A DNA stretch of 64,000 nt from Setoptus koraiensis (GCA_048013815.1 CM106585.1:10416001-10480000), one strand, 5' to 3'; positions 34,553-48,022 are shown, numbered from the stretch's first letter. Made by a program: numbers and translations. Notes: generated from the letters alone by a model not told the origin.

Positions 34553-37500
34553 AGAGGCCCCGCCTAATGAACGATATGTGCTCGCTAAAAAGAGCCTATG
34601 TGTGTGCTTGTGTGTGCTCGTGTGTGTTTACGGGGGACACCGTACCGTCAATGATTGACACTGAGCCTCGCAGCGACGGTGCTCCGGTCCCCCCGAACTT
34701 GTGCTTGTGTGTGTCTCATTGTTACGTAACACCGCTTGACGAAATAACGGAACCGGGTTAGTTAGGTAAACGAGCGTCTAAAACTGCAACTAAACGGGAC
34801 GAGACGGCACGGCACGGGACCCGAATAGCGAATATGCGGCACAGAAATATGGGGCAAAGATGGCGCTAATATCGGAATGAAAATGAAAAAAAAAAAATTT
34901 TTTCTTCTCAAAAAGAGAATATCGCAAGCGCACATTTTAAAGTAACGAGAGATTGCAAAAAGAGATTTCATGCTGATCATGATGAGCAAACTAATCGATG
35001 CCATATCCAGTGCCAGTTATCATTGGGCCCCGTTATTGCGATCGCAGCCAAGCCAAACAAACTCTCTGCCTGCGCAGGCTTGATCGATTGATCAGCGCCA
35101 GCGGGGCCCAGCCAGGCCAGATTAGCGCCGATCCGGATCAGCTGTGGGTGCTTGCGCGGGTCCGTCTGTCTGAATTAGGAGGGAGCGCGCAAAAGAATTA
35201 GAAGGGAGGGCTCTTCATCGATCATGTCAATGTTGTTTAAATAGCGGATAGCCGGATAGTTGCCTTTTATAACTAACGGTATTGTGTGCACAATATATTT
35301 AGAGGGGCCCCAGAAAAGAAGACGAAACTTAATCTAATTTTGTGAGGAAGAAATTTGAAATTTTTCACAAAATCGCCCGCCTCTATCCGCGTGCAATCTA
35401 TTGTTTCTCGCAATGTCCACCGGCCCCAGTTACGGTGTGTGTGTGTGTGTGCGTGTGTACAAAATTTGAATCTTGTATCCTTGGGCGTTCGCAAGAATCG
35501 CCTCTCTCTCTCTCTCTCGCTCTTGTCGTTTCGGTGTGTGCCAATAAAAGGATATCATTGATGGGTGTTTGTTTCTTATATAAATAAGAGACACACACAC
35601 ACACTAACGGCCAGCGGAATTACAGTTATATTTGCGCCAGGGCGAAAAATGCATTGCAAACTGGATGCAATATTATGCCAATTGGGAATTATATTATCAA
35701 AAAGTAAAACAGGGTAAAAAAGGAGCAGGGAGGGGGCGAAAAACAGCGGAGGCCCACGAACGTGATCCGTTATTAGGCACACACACACACACGAATTCGC
35801 TGTTTGCTGAGCCGTTATTTTCGGACCACAATGGCGTCTGGGGGGCCATCGCGCGAGCCTTGGCTGACCTGTGGGCGCTGGCGACTGCAGCCAGGATTTT
35901 GCACTAATTTAAAATTTAATTCTTGCGCTTGTCACTGGCGGGCGGCCGGTCGGTCGGGCACAAACCGTTATCACGAGCCTCCGGTACGGGGCCGGCCAAC
36001 AACAAATTCATTTCGTGCCTAGCATGCCAACTCAATCATCTTGCAACTATATTCACCTAAGTGGGCCCGCCGCTCGCTCGCTCGTCTGCGGACAAGCGAA
36101 GAATCCGCTGCTGGCTGCAGGGGACACCCGCTGCCAGGCCCAGGGCCCTCGCTTCCCCCCGGTCCGGCCAAATGAGGCGTGCTGCTGATGGTGACGTAAC
36201 TGATCAGTTCCAGCGCGTCGTGCCGTGCCGTGCCGTGCAGTGCAATATCTTTTGCCGTGCACCTTGTGTTTGCCATTAGCGTCGGTCACTCGTTATAACG
36301 GAAACGGACGAGGCATAAATTAAAATAGCTGCTGGCCGCCAGTTATACACACAAACAAGTTGGAGAACAGGTGAGCTGCATGGTTAGCTGGTTGGCGGGT
36401 TGCGAGTTGCGAGTTACGAGTTTCTAGTTGCGAGTTGCCGGCCAACAAGATTGCACTTTGGCCCCCGTTGGCCGAATTGCTGGCCAGCGGGCCTGAAAGG
36501 GCGCCACCAAACCTAATTCACCTGTGAGCTAAATTTTGGGCCAGCGTTTTTTTGGTTTTCTTTTTCTGAAAACTTGTGCCCGACGCTCACTTGCATGTCA
36601 AATGAACACAATAGTTTATTGCGCTCGCAATTGCGCCCGCCGACCAGCGACACGTAATTGCGTTTGCTTGCGCGCACCGCTACTGCCGCTGCAAATACGA
36701 TAATACGCTCTAGATTGGCCAGGCCCCATTCATATATAAACTACACACACACACATATAAACTGCGCAAAAAGGGGGCCGGCATGAGCTCATTGAATCAA
36801 TGAGCCAGTTTAGGCCAGTGCATGAGTCATCAATCAATTGTTACGTGAGCCAGGCGAGTGAAAAAAGTTTAAATTGGCCCCAAAACAAGTGGACAATGGG
36901 CGCCCAATAGAGAAGGGCGCTCATTTGCCTGCTTTTCTATTGCCTCTGTCTGGGCAGCCCCATTAAATGGCTAATGTTTCCCCCATGTGTGTTCCCCATG
37001 TTGTGTTGTTACGTAACACAGCGAGCGAGCGAGAGAAAGAGAGAGAGGAAAACGTGTAATAGCCGTTATTATGTAGGCCGCCTAACTAACATTTTTAACT
37101 CGCTCTCCAGTGTTTAACTCCAATCCAATTGAGCGGCCTATAAAGGGCCGCTGGCTTGCACGCCAGTTAGTTTGCATAATGTGTTCGCTGCTCATTATAG
37201 GCACACACACACACACGATAATTGATGTGGGCCCCTCTCTCTCTCTATATATATATATATACATATATAACTGTGCACAACCGTTATTATAGTCGTTGCA
37301 CAGCATTGTGTCTATAGTTACAGTGGTTGCTGTCGTTGTTGCTGTTATCCATTATATAGTTGATGATGTAGGTGCAAATAAACACAAACACAGAAAGAGT
37401 TGCACGTGCTGTTGTTGTTGTTGTGCACGCGCAACTCTTTTGACACTTGCCTGTGCGGTGCAGTCAGCTGATTTAGAACAACAACAACAACAACAAATGA

Positions 37501-38894
37501 CAGTGTTCGATTGGCACTGACGGAGCGGCGCCAACGAGGGCGCCCATCGAGGGGAAACAGTCGACAACTAACAAGGCTGCCCATTAATTTATTCTTCGTT
37601 GCCGCCCCCCTTTGGGCACTATAATAACGTGTCAGGAGACTATATAACGTTTCTCAGTAGTATAGTATGATATGTAGATCACTTATAAAATGGCAGCCAA
37701 TAGTTTATGACAGTTGTTTATATACAGTGGCGCCACTGGCGCCCTCTGTGCGCTTTTGACAAGCTGATCAGCTGATCCGCTGAGGCGGCTGTCAAAGAAA
37801 TGTCAGAATGACCGTTGCCTGTGCTGCTGCTGCTGTTGCTGCGTGGTGGCCGCAAGTGAATGTGGCGCCATCTGTGTGTGCTATACATGGCTCACACAAG
37901 CCAATTGTCAAACAAGCGAAAAAACATGACACACAACAGCTGACCGTCGATTGATAATTATGAGGGTGGTCATTGTCGTAGTGGCGCCAGCAAACAAGTC
38001 AGTGTCGTCTTGTCTTGTTAGCTAAGGTTGCTGCTGGTGCCGGCGAACGCTGAGTTACGCAACACCGACACCGACACAACAACAACCGACAGACTGACTG
38101 ATAAAGATGTCGAGAGGCCCTTGTTGTGGCTGCTGTCGCCCTTATCGAATCGGCTCACACAGCAGCCAGCGGAAACACGTCCAGTGTCAGTGGCCCCGTT
38201 TCCGGTGCCCCAAGCAAAGTGAGTCAGCGTGTTGTCAGCGAGGGAACGGCTCGATTTAAACAAAATGTAGCACACGCCGCTAAACATCAATTGTAATTAT
38301 GGCTGGCTCCAGTTCTGTTGGCTGGCTCCAGTTTTGCTGGCTGCTGGCCGCCAGTTCAAGTGGGGCCGGCCCAATGACAGCCGATTGATAAGACGATCAT
38401 TTGATATATAGGCTTGATAAGCGATTTGTGTTGTGTGTGTGTGTGTGTGTGAAAACTGGCAAAACTATGAAAAATCGCGCTCGTGCATAGCGGCCGCGCT
38501 GAACCCAAATCACCCAAAGCGCCCAAATCACCCAAAGCGCCCAAATCGGCCAAATCCCGATTTCGGCGGGCCAATTTCATGTTTTTTTATTCACATGGCT
38601 GTGAATGCGCGCAGGCGAGAATTGAAAGATCTTTGGCATCTCGAACGAGCCAATTCGATCTGCAATATATGAGTGGCGTTCGATTGAGATGTTGGTAATA
38701 ATGTTGGCGTAATTAAGTTTAGCAACAACTGCCCGCTTGCAATCACATCCACCCATCGACAGCGCTCAAAAGCTCGCTCATAAAAAAGTTTCAAGTCTCG
38801 TCACAACAATCCTGGCCAGACTGGCGCCGATTTTCTGTCGCCCTGTGATATATGTGCGCGTGTATAAATCACCTAGATCCATTGAGCGATGAGT

Positions 38895-38946
38895 TTGTCC
38901 AACAATTTTGTCCAACAATTTTGTCTAACAATTTTGTCTAACAAAG
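38895..38946. repeat. 13-bp tandem repeat (TTGTCCAACAATT), 4 copies
   Basis: Copies start at 38895, 38908, 38921 and 38934. The first two and last two differ by one base (TCC or TCT), so two rounds of duplication are visible. Confidence 0.94.
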
Positions 38947-39639
38947 AGACGGCTTCGGCTGGCCAGTGAATCATGTATGATATAATTAGTGTCGACTTAT
39001 TATTACACACACATCGGGCGGGCGCTATCATTTGCTGGTGATCGCTGGCGGGGCGAGTGTGAGCTTTCTCTTTTTTAAGTCGTCAGTGGCTTCCTTTTTT
39101 AGTGGGCCCTGGTAGCAGTAGTTTTGGGTCGGCTCTCGATTCGGTCTCGCAATCTTTGGCCGCTTTTATGATGACTATTACCAGTTACGCGACAACAACA
39201 ACAACAACAACAACAACAATTGAACATTGGCCAACCGGCAGCATTGCCCGCTGGTGCACATGTATAAATGGGCGACATTTTTTAGCTTAATCACAGCAAA
39301 CATGGGCCCGCAGCGGCCGACTTTGGCGCACGCCAGGCGCCTCCTTTCGGGCATTTCGGCCAGGGCAGGGCAAGAGTGGGCCGAGAGCGAGAGACAGAGA
39401 GCGAGAGAGAGAGAGAGAGCAAGCAAAAGAAGTAAGTAAATGCGAGCGGCGATTTGCGACAAGAAGAAAGAGCGAGAGAGCAAAAAACCATTAATTCTTT
39501 GCTTCTTTTAGTTGGCTCAACTCGGACGCTCATCGGCGCAACATCAACGCGCGCCCAATGTGGGCCCCGTTGGCCAGTGGCGCCTTCTATTCATGAGTTA
39601 ACTGAGTTGGCTGCTGGCCCCATTGGCCAGTTGTGATTG

Positions 39640-39715
39640 CGCTGATGATGGCGCTGATGGCGCCGATGACGCCAATGAAGCCAATGAAGCCAATGAAGCC
39701 AACGCAGCCAACACA

Positions 39716-39747
<32 letters not shown>

Positions 39748-39785
39748 TGACGCCGATGACGCTGATGACGCTGATGACGCAACCA
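39640..39785. repeat. 9-bp-period GCCGATGAC repeat
   Basis: About 145 bp of GCC-GAT-GAC, GCC-AAT-GAA and GCT-GAT-GAC units. In one plus-strand frame it would read Ala-Asp-Asp repeats, but that frame has no upstream or downstream coding support. It ends in TGACGCAA at 39775. Confidence 0.9.
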
Positions 39786-42469
39786 ACAAAGTCAAAAAGT
39801 TAGTTAGAGCCACGTTACGTAACCATCGCACACGTTGACTTTGCAGCGGCGCCAGCGGCAGCTTCTTGATCGGGCTTTCGGTGTGTTAGTGTTGTGAGAA
39901 TGGCTAAAAGCGCCCCACAATCGGCCCAATGAGCATTCAATTCATACCAGCGACCAACGGCAACAAAACGCTGGTCAGTGGTCGGGCCAAAAAATTGTTG
40001 TTGGCCATCGGTCAGCTATTGGCCATTGGCCGTTGGCTGCCTCTGTCGTTGAATGGGCAGGCTCCTGCTGAAACAGTGACGGCGCACGCAACTAACGGTA
40101 CAATGATCAGGAATAGAAAAGATATCGATCAATTTAATGATTGAAACGATGATTATTGGCGCGCCACTATTGACCATCACTGGCCACCATGGGCGCCCCA
40201 CATGGCGACTTGTGTGTGTGTGTGTGTGTGTATCACGGCAACTTGGTGTAACCACCGCAACCGCCACTCAACTGCCACTGACTTGGCCGCCATTGGCGCC
40301 GCTAGCTCACCTGGTGGCGCGAAATCGCAGCAAAATCACACCGGGCCACACTTGGGGCCCCACACACACAAACAGTGAGATAAAAGTGGCACAACAAGTC
40401 GTAAGTAACGCACAGAATAGTGCGCAGGGCGTCAGTATGTAGGCCGAGCATGAGTGATTAGGCCCACAATCAATGTTGATTGGTTTAATTGAGCTTGGCC
40501 CGCTTGATCGATCACTCAGCTAATGGCTCCTCCTTGGGCCCACTAGCCCAATTTTGCCACTAGCCGGCCAGGCCCTGGCCAGTGTGAGGCCCCTGTCAAG
40601 TGGTTTGTTTTTTGGGCGCACGAGACGAAATTCGAGACGGGCTCACTTTTGACTCGATACTCAACATAGCTCATATATATATTTTATAAGATGTAAGATA
40701 TATTTTATATCTGGCCCTTTCATATCGCGCTTGGGCTCCAAATTGCGCCACCGACAATTTGGGGGCTAATTCTTGGGCTGGCTTGTTCAACTAGCGGCGG
40801 CGGCCATTCGAGCGGCTTGCCAATCCAAATGGCTTTCCAAATGCGTGCAAATGAAATGGGCCAAATGGGCCCAGTTGGCCAGTTCGTGGGCCAACTTGCC
40901 AACGAACAACAGTCATCATGGTGTCATTGTTGCTTCGTCGATGACGATTATTCTCTCGGCTGCTGCTGCCGCTGTTGTTGTTGTCGTCGTGTTTGATTGC
41001 GTCTCTGGCCAACAAAGGCCACTTATCGAGAAGCCAGAGCCAGTGCCGTTGATCAAGTAAAAACATACACGATGAATTTCTCGCCGCCGGCCACTGGTTT
41101 CAGTGAGGAGCGACCACTGGGCCCGCTTGCAACAAAAGAAACCAGATTCAATCATTTGAATCGGATCGGATCGACTTGGATCCGATTCTATCCGCGAGTC
41201 GATCGGATCCGATGCACTCGCAAGCGGTCTCGCGAATGCCGTTTGCTCGTTCGGCCGCCAAAAAGAAAGAAACTGGGCCCCCGGCTCGACTGGTGGCATT
41301 TCTCTATAGTGTTGTTGTTGTTGTTAAAACTGCTGATTAAATACTTTGCCTTTCACTTTGCCCTTCACTTTGCTGCCCGCACACAGCCCGGCCATCAGAC
41401 TGTGATGATCAGAGCGAGGTCCGAGCGAAATCACATTGGCGCTCGCGTGTCGCTATGGCCCCAGAAAAGGGGCCCGGTCCTCGGGTCTTGCCGTGTGCCT
41501 CAATGGACATGATAATCAAGCTAATCAAACAAACTCAATTTGGGCCGCCCGCCCGCCAAATGGGCTAAATGGCCATTGACTCAATGGCATTGAGTCCTCT
41601 CCATCAGACTGCATGTAAAATGTATGTGGGTTTAATGTGGGCAGTGCTTGCAAACGAAGTGAAATTCAGATCCGCCTAATGGCGACCACGAGATGCGACT
41701 GAGAGATGATAAAATGGCCATTCGCCTATTTATTTGTTGTTACATACATAATCAAATGACCAAATCAAATCGTATATCGACACCGTTGTGCGCTATGTGC
41801 GCCTGTTTCCTTCGAGAGCAAGTTTCTGGTTTTGGGGGATCGCCCCTCGGCTCGAATTGCAATTGCAGCTATGCGAACGGGCAGTTACAACAACTGAGAC
41901 TCGAGCTCACACGAGACCCTCGACTGGCGCAAAAAAATATCCAGTGCGTGCGTCTCTAGAAAGTAGCAAGGAGTGTGGATATAAGAGTTGGGGGCACAAA
42001 CAAACAAACAAACAAACAAACAAGTGGTCGCATTAATGATGGCCAATCTTCACTAATGATTCGGCCGGATCAGCAAGTACAACATGGCAACATGGCACAG
42101 CGAGAGAAAACAAACTCACTAAATACTCGCCGTTGCAACTATCAATATTCATGATGATCTTTTTTCCTTTCTCTTCTTTTTATCTCATTGGCTCTGATCA
42201 CGCCGTTTTATCATTTCGACCGCTGCCCATCCCCCCCTTTATATTTCTCATGAAAACACAAACAGCCGCGCACCCGAACCGCCGAGCGCCCGAACGGCCC
42301 GCGAGCCGAACGGGCGAACGCGCAAACAGCACGGGCTAGATCGAGGCCCAGATTAGAGCGCCACCGTGTCATGTTCGGGGCGCCTTAGTTAGCGAGTCGC
42401 AGGCAAGTTATTAGTGGGAGAGGCGCGCTGGTTATTACACGTTATTAGACGCACGTCATTAGAGCCGGC

Positions 42470-42504
42470 CGGGCCATATCTCGGGGGCCGCGAGATATGG
42501 CCCG
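42470..42504. repeat. Perfect 14-bp inverted repeat, 7-nt loop
   Basis: CGGGCCATATCTCG (42470-42483) and its exact reverse complement (42491-42504) flank GGGGCCG. Confidence 0.92.
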
Positions 42505-44413
42505 CATCTCGGGCTGGCCGAGGTGCCGACGCGATCAATTGCGGCGGCCCCGTTTCGCCGCCGCATTGATCATCCGACGCCGAATGAATGATGGCCGAAA
42601 AATTTAAATCTGCCCAGCGGCGCAATTATTCCAATTTGGCTGTCGCGTTCTCTCTCGTTTTGTCTCACTAGTTTGCTCTTGTGGCGCCCCATCCCCCCCC
42701 CGGTACCTATAAGCCCTGCGCAGCAACTGTCAGCGTGGCATCGGTAATGCTGGTTTGATTTTTGCCTCTGCGAGCCAAAATGACGTCGGCTGGTTTTGTT
42801 GGTGCTGGGCCCCAAAGCGTGGCCAGCATCGGGCCCAGCTGGGCCAGCGCCCAGAAGACGACGAAAAAATGACCATAATCGGCGGATTGGTGGCCACTCG
42901 CGAACCGATTCGCGGCCATGGCGCCAAATTAGTATTGGCCGACACCAAATTGGCCCCGTTGGCCGCTCCTCGTCGATGCTGGCCGCTCGCCGGCCACGAG
43001 CGCCTCCGAACTTCGCAGTCCGAAGGGGCCGCACGCGCACCACGTGCAAAACTCATTCGCCGCATTAATTGTATTAATTTCGGCCATTATACCGGGCACC
43101 GAGATGATTGTTAGTTATCTGTTTGTCGCTAGCCGGCGACAGAGAGAGGGAGAGCGAGAGAGAGAGAGCGGCCAACAGACAGATTCGCCACTGTGCGGCC
43201 TGAAATCGATCGATGCGAGGCCCAGAGTTGGGGCCGGTTTCGGCGCCAGCGGCCGCTAAAACAAAATTGCTTTTGTTTGTCTCTCGCAAGTTGTCAGCTG
43301 ATTGTCTTGCATGATGAGGCCAAGGTGCCGGCGCTTGTTATATCCAGCGTTCCAGTTATATCAATATCGGCCGTTATCGTATCATCGTTATTGCCAATTG
43401 CCCGGCACGTTGTGTGACACGACAGTGAGGCCAGTTTAATTGAGGCTCCTCTCGTCGTGTGGCCCCGTGACTCAATGCCGGCGGCCCAAGTGGCCGAAGC
43501 GCCAATCTCATGCATACCGGGCAACGATGCTCGCAAAAAAACAAAATGGCTGAAACAGCCAAGAATAAAGGTAGGCGTAGGTGGCGGCACCAAGTGACAA
43601 TAGTGGCACTGAAACGGCAAAGCCGCCACTCAGTGCGCTTTTTCCTCGGTGGGCGCCCGCTTTTTTCATCAGTGTGCGCCTCACATTAGCGGCGGCGGCG
43701 CCGGCGATCATTGAATTGGATAATATCATCATTATTGCGTCATCATATTTTGCGCAATGCTTCATCATGCAATTTGTGGCCGGTGCTTTGTTTTGTGTGG
43801 GTGTTTTGTTGGCTCGCGCTTGTTATTGCCGCTCGCGCCGGTAGGTGTACTGGCGGCGCGCCGCACCAGCTGACCGGACGAAATGATATCGTTATAATAA
43901 TAACGCGCCGGGCAGACAGCAAAAAAAGAATTATCACCGATGCTGGCTCGAGTGGGCGCTTCTCTCGAAACAAAAAAATATCGTCTTGTTGTCGCCACTG
44001 TCGCTGTTGTTGTTGTCGCCACTGCTGCTGTTGTTGCTGTTGTTGTCGCTGTGACACTCCTGTTGGCGCACAATATTATTGTCGTAATAACAATAATAAT
44101 CATAATGGGCCTATATATAACAACTAGCCGTTATTGGCTTATTGGCCGTAGATTGGACCGACGCAATTGGCCAATAAGAGCAGCAGCCGGCAGCTCCCAG
44201 AACAAGTCAGCCGAAGGAGTAATGACTATGACGAATTTCATTATGATCTGTCTGGCTGGCGCGATATTGTTAGTATATCGTTGCTGGGGCCCCGCGATTA
44301 TAATCACTGCTGCCGCTACTCATAGTTAGCTGGTCATCGCTACAAATCATCATATAGGGCGCGCCGGGTTGAGTCGCATCAATTATTTCGCTCGGCATCA
44401 CCATGCCTCCATA

Positions 44414-44521
44414 CACCTGACACTCCCAGGCTGACACTCCCAGGCTGAGGCTCCCTGGCTGAGGCTCCCAGGCTGAGGCTCCCTGGCTGAGGCTCCCTGG
44501 CTGGGACTCTCAGGCTGAGAG
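44414..44521. repeat. 14-bp tandem repeat (AGGCTGAGGCTCCC), 7 copies
   Basis: Units start at 44428, 44442, 44456, 44470, 44484, 44498 and 44512 (partial), with a diverged unit before. The first base alternates A/T between neighbours, suggesting that two-unit blocks were duplicated. Confidence 0.94.
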
Positions 44522-44870
44522 GCGCGCATTGGGGGCGCATTTTGGCCCTCCGAGCCTCACAGTGTGAGGCGCACTGAGCCGCCGGCGCCGACTTTGCTCA
44601 GGTGCTCGGCCAGCGAAAAGTGCAATGATCAAATGAGCTATATAGTCTTAATTTGAGCTAATCTCCTCTCTACTCAACGCTATTAGCCGCTAACTCGACT
44701 CTCTTGGCCGTATGTATTCGCAGCAGCAGATCTATCATTATTAATATGGGGCCGGCATATCGCACCGCGCCCAGCCAACTTGTTAGGCAACTGGCCAGTG
44801 CTGGCAATAGATAAGGACGACGGCGACGATTCATCGATCTTGATTAATGAGTTTCAACCTTTTTGCGCCC

Positions 44871-44920
44871 ATTTCTTGCCATTTCTTGCCATTTCTTGCC
44901 ATTTCTCGCCATTTCTCGCC
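44871..44920. repeat. 10-bp tandem repeat (ATTTCTTGCC), 5 copies
   Basis: Five units of exactly 10 bp; the last two change TTGCC to TCGCC. This is a second helical-pitch-length array, like that at 14831. Confidence 0.94.
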
Positions 44921-46081
44921 ATGGCGTATGCCTAGCAATGGCGCTTGCCGACGGATAAGTCAACAGCCAGTTTGTACAACTGGACAGCGCCACCTACAGC
45001 CAAGTGGGCCGAAACAGAGCAGCGAGGCAAAAGTCAACAAACAAGCGCAGTTGCGCAATCAAAGTTGCGACAAACCTAATGATGCCGCCGCGCCCCATCG
45101 ACCTGGCCGAAGTGGGCCCTCCACTGGCCGAAATGGGGCCCCCACTACACACACTCGTTTGTTGGACAGGCTCTAATTGAGACTCTGGCGAATTTATTTC
45201 ATTTATTTTGTGCGTGTCAGCTGGTTACGTAATAGGCGTGGTAGGTGTGTTGTCGTCGATGGCGGCCCCGATCGAGCATCATTAGGCGGGCGGTCAAGTT
45301 GGCGCCAAATTCAAAGCACAATTGGACCTGGCCGAAGCGGGCCCCGCACAGAGGTGTGATAAAAACGCCAGCGCCACTATAACTGGCGTTGATTTAATAT
45401 GGTTTGTTTGTTTGTTTGTGAGTTTGGCCGTTTGTTTGTTTGTTTATTGTTGTCGTTGTGTTGAGCATTGTGAGCAATACAACAACTGGCAACAACTGGC
45501 AACAACTGGCAACAACGAGTGCCTAGGTGAATCATCATTGGGGCGCCACTGATGGCCAACACTGTAATTAGATGTGGAACGGGCGGGCAAGCCAGCGAAC
45601 GTGCTAATCGTTTTGGGCCGGCGCAAGCGTTGTTTGCTCAGCCAGCGCCAAATGGATACTTGATATATAGAGTTTGTGTGTTTTAATTCATGTCATGATT
45701 ACGTCGCCGTCGCCGTCGCCGTCGTCGTCGTGATTCGCGAAAGCTTTATCGCCTCGCGAGAGAATTAATTCTGTGCCGCCAGTTTGCTGGCTTGTTTGCT
45801 CGTCGATATTTTGCCACTTGCTTCGGAAGTAGCTTAACAAGCCCTGGGTGTTGCGCGAGCCAGTGGCCGGCCGATTGTGTGGCGCTGGTGTCCACTTGTA
45901 ACTCAAGATGCGCCCCCTGCAACAAACTGGCCGCTTATCTAACCAACTCTGGCCGGTTAACTAACAAACGGGCCAACAGTGACAGCAGAAACAGAGATTA
46001 GCCGGGGGAGCTTTAGTCGGCCGGCCGAGAGTTATAAGACGACGACGCGCGCAAGAGTAATTATAGTTTTGAATCGTCGAC

Positions 46082-46194
46082 GGGCATCTAGCGCCATTAG
46101 CGACTCGTGTGTTTCCGTTCCGCGCGCCACTATCTGTCTGGCAATATATTGATGGCGCTGACTATTTGATTATGGCGCCCGCCGCTAGATGCCC
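46082..46194. repeat. Inverted repeat bracketing 90 bp, GGGCATCTAGCG arms
   Basis: GGGCATCTAGCG at 46082-46093 is the exact reverse complement of 46183-46194. The pairing can continue into GCGCCAT on both sides if a short insertion is allowed. The arms contain a CTCF-like ATCTAGCGCC core. Confidence 0.75.
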
Positions 46195-46260
46195 AAAGCA
46201 CGCACCTAGCAGCCAGTGGGAAAACCAACTAAAGATTGCCAATTGCCCATTGCTCGCATC

Positions 46261-46308
46261 GGCCAGATTCTAGAGGCCAGATTCTAGAGGCCAGATTCTA
46301 GAGGCCAG
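46261..46308. repeat. 14-bp tandem repeat (GGCCAGATTCTAGA), 3 identical copies
   Basis: Identical copies start at 46261, 46275 and 46289, followed by a partial GGCCAGAG. Confidence 0.94.
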
Positions 46309-46918
46309 AGGCATCACTGAATTGTCTCGCGCGTTCGAGGCCGACATGAAGCGGCCTGCAATGAGACGGAATAATGATAATGATAATAACGACGCCACGA
46401 TGAGAGTTTAATGTTAGTTAGTGTGGTCGATGGTGGCAACAGCAGTGGCGTTTATTACTTAACGGTCAGGCGGCGCGCGATAATGCAGGCCAACTTATCG
46501 GTTTGTTTTGGGGCGCCAATGGGCCCCAATTGTGGGGGCCGCGGCGCGACAACGAGCACAGAAACGAGAGAGCAAAAAAGAGAAAGGAAAAAAAAACGAC
46601 GCCAGCCCGACCGAGTGCACGAGGAGGTAATTTAAGTCCACTTCAATTGCGCGTGTCCACTTCCTCTGGCTGGGGCCCACTTGGCGGGCCCGATATGCGC
46701 CACATCTCGTGCTACATCCGATATCCAGCGGATCGCTTATCATCGTCACTTATCGCACCAGAGCAATTAAGTGGGCCCCTAGGCCAGCCAGACCGGCCCG
46801 GCCCGGCCCTGCTAATGAGCCGCTGATTGGCCAGTTTGATACATGCGTGATGCGTTGCCGAGCGGAACCCGCCGACGAATGCTGTGCGCGCGATATGAAC
46901 GTGTGTGAATAACGACGT

Positions 46919-46943
46919 GACATAACGTCTCAGACGTTATGTC
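46919..46943. repeat. Perfect 11-bp inverted repeat, 3-nt loop
   Basis: GACATAACGTC (46919-46929) and GACGTTATGTC (46933-46943) flank TCA. Confidence 0.92.
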
Positions 46944-48022
46944 TGGCGTGTCGATGTGTGAAATATCTGCCACACACTATATCCGCCATGCAATATATCC
47001 GCCATGCAATATTCGCATGACGCGTGGATATTCACGATATGGCGACTTGTTTGCGGATAATGACAATGATGGACTAATTAGCTGCAGCCAGCAATCTTTG
47101 GCCGGCTGGCTCATTCTGCGCCACTGCGCACAACTAATCATCACGGCGGCAAGTATTCATGTGCCGCATTACGGGACCGGCCAGTGGCTTGAGCCTCGAG
47201 CTGGGGCCGAGTTACGTCACAATGGCCAGCGATCGGCGAGAAATTTAATTTTGTTTGTTGGCCGGCCGGTGACAGAGTGACAGTCGGGCACAATCGCTTC
47301 TAATGACACACACACCGTTATTTGTTTGTCTGGCAAAGCGTCGCATATTGGCCGACAGAGATGAGGAGATATTTGGTGGTGGCGACTGGCGGACATTAAC
47401 AACAACGCCAACAGTATGCGCGAACAGTGGCACTCGTCTTATATTACATCATCGTCATATTAAAACAAACAACATTTTACATGGGCGACTTTTGCTGGTC
47501 GCTGGCGCCCCCTTCCAAAGGCATCGTTGCGCTTCATTTGACACACTCTGTCTCTAGTTTCTTTTTTCCTTTTTTGCCCGTTATGTCGCCTCTTTAGCCT
47601 CATCTGGGCTCTTTGTTTTTGTGTCGCGTTCGTTTGATTTCTTTTGTACAAATACGCCACTTCGTTCGCTTATATATTCGCCCGTCGTCTGAATAATAAT
47701 AATGCACACTGGTCATCTCGCCGGTGGCATTATTACAAGGCAATATTGGCGACGACATTGAGTGACTATCTGGCCATGAACAAATGAATTCATTATCGCC
47801 ACGATACGCGGCCCCAACTATCCCCTGGCGGCAAACCGGTCCGCCCATTTTGGGGCCCCCAGCGCACCGCTGCTGCCACCTGGCGCAATTTGCGCCACTT
47901 ATTGACATTACAAGTATGTGAGGGCCAATCATGGGGATAATAAACGGTGCGCGAGCGCCATCTGTCGCCCGTTCCCCGCCAGTTAAATTCCCTTTCGCCT
48001 GTGCGAAACAATATTGGGTGGC

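Larger units (their letters stand above)
32101..44350. other. Non-coding desert, block 5
   Basis: No supported gene. Content: ACG/GTC and TTG runs (32155-32215, 32356-32380, 43990-44050), CA/GT runs (34076-34110, 34388-34413, 35433-35455, 38430-38450), GA/CT runs (35500-35520, 39385-39425, 43140-43170), AT run 37237-37265, octamer at 33255, GTTACGTAAC palindromes at 34721, 37008 and 39814, and CTCF-like sites at 34539, 37729, 37864 and 39579. A near-perfect 9-bp hairpin built on GGGCCC is at 33975-33996. Open frames up to about 190 codons are low-complexity or repeat-driven. Confidence 0.7.

Noticed and set aside
36382-36394. Thirteen-base identity to part of microRNA miR-34 (GGTTAGCTGGTTG)
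   Set aside because: The miR-34 seed GGCAGTG is absent just upstream and the flanks do not form the required precursor hairpin, so the match is to the non-seed part only.
39623-39838. Acidic Ala-Asp-Asp repeat peptide
   Set aside because: Only the 9-bp repeat makes the frame open; there is no neighbouring exon or promoter evidence.
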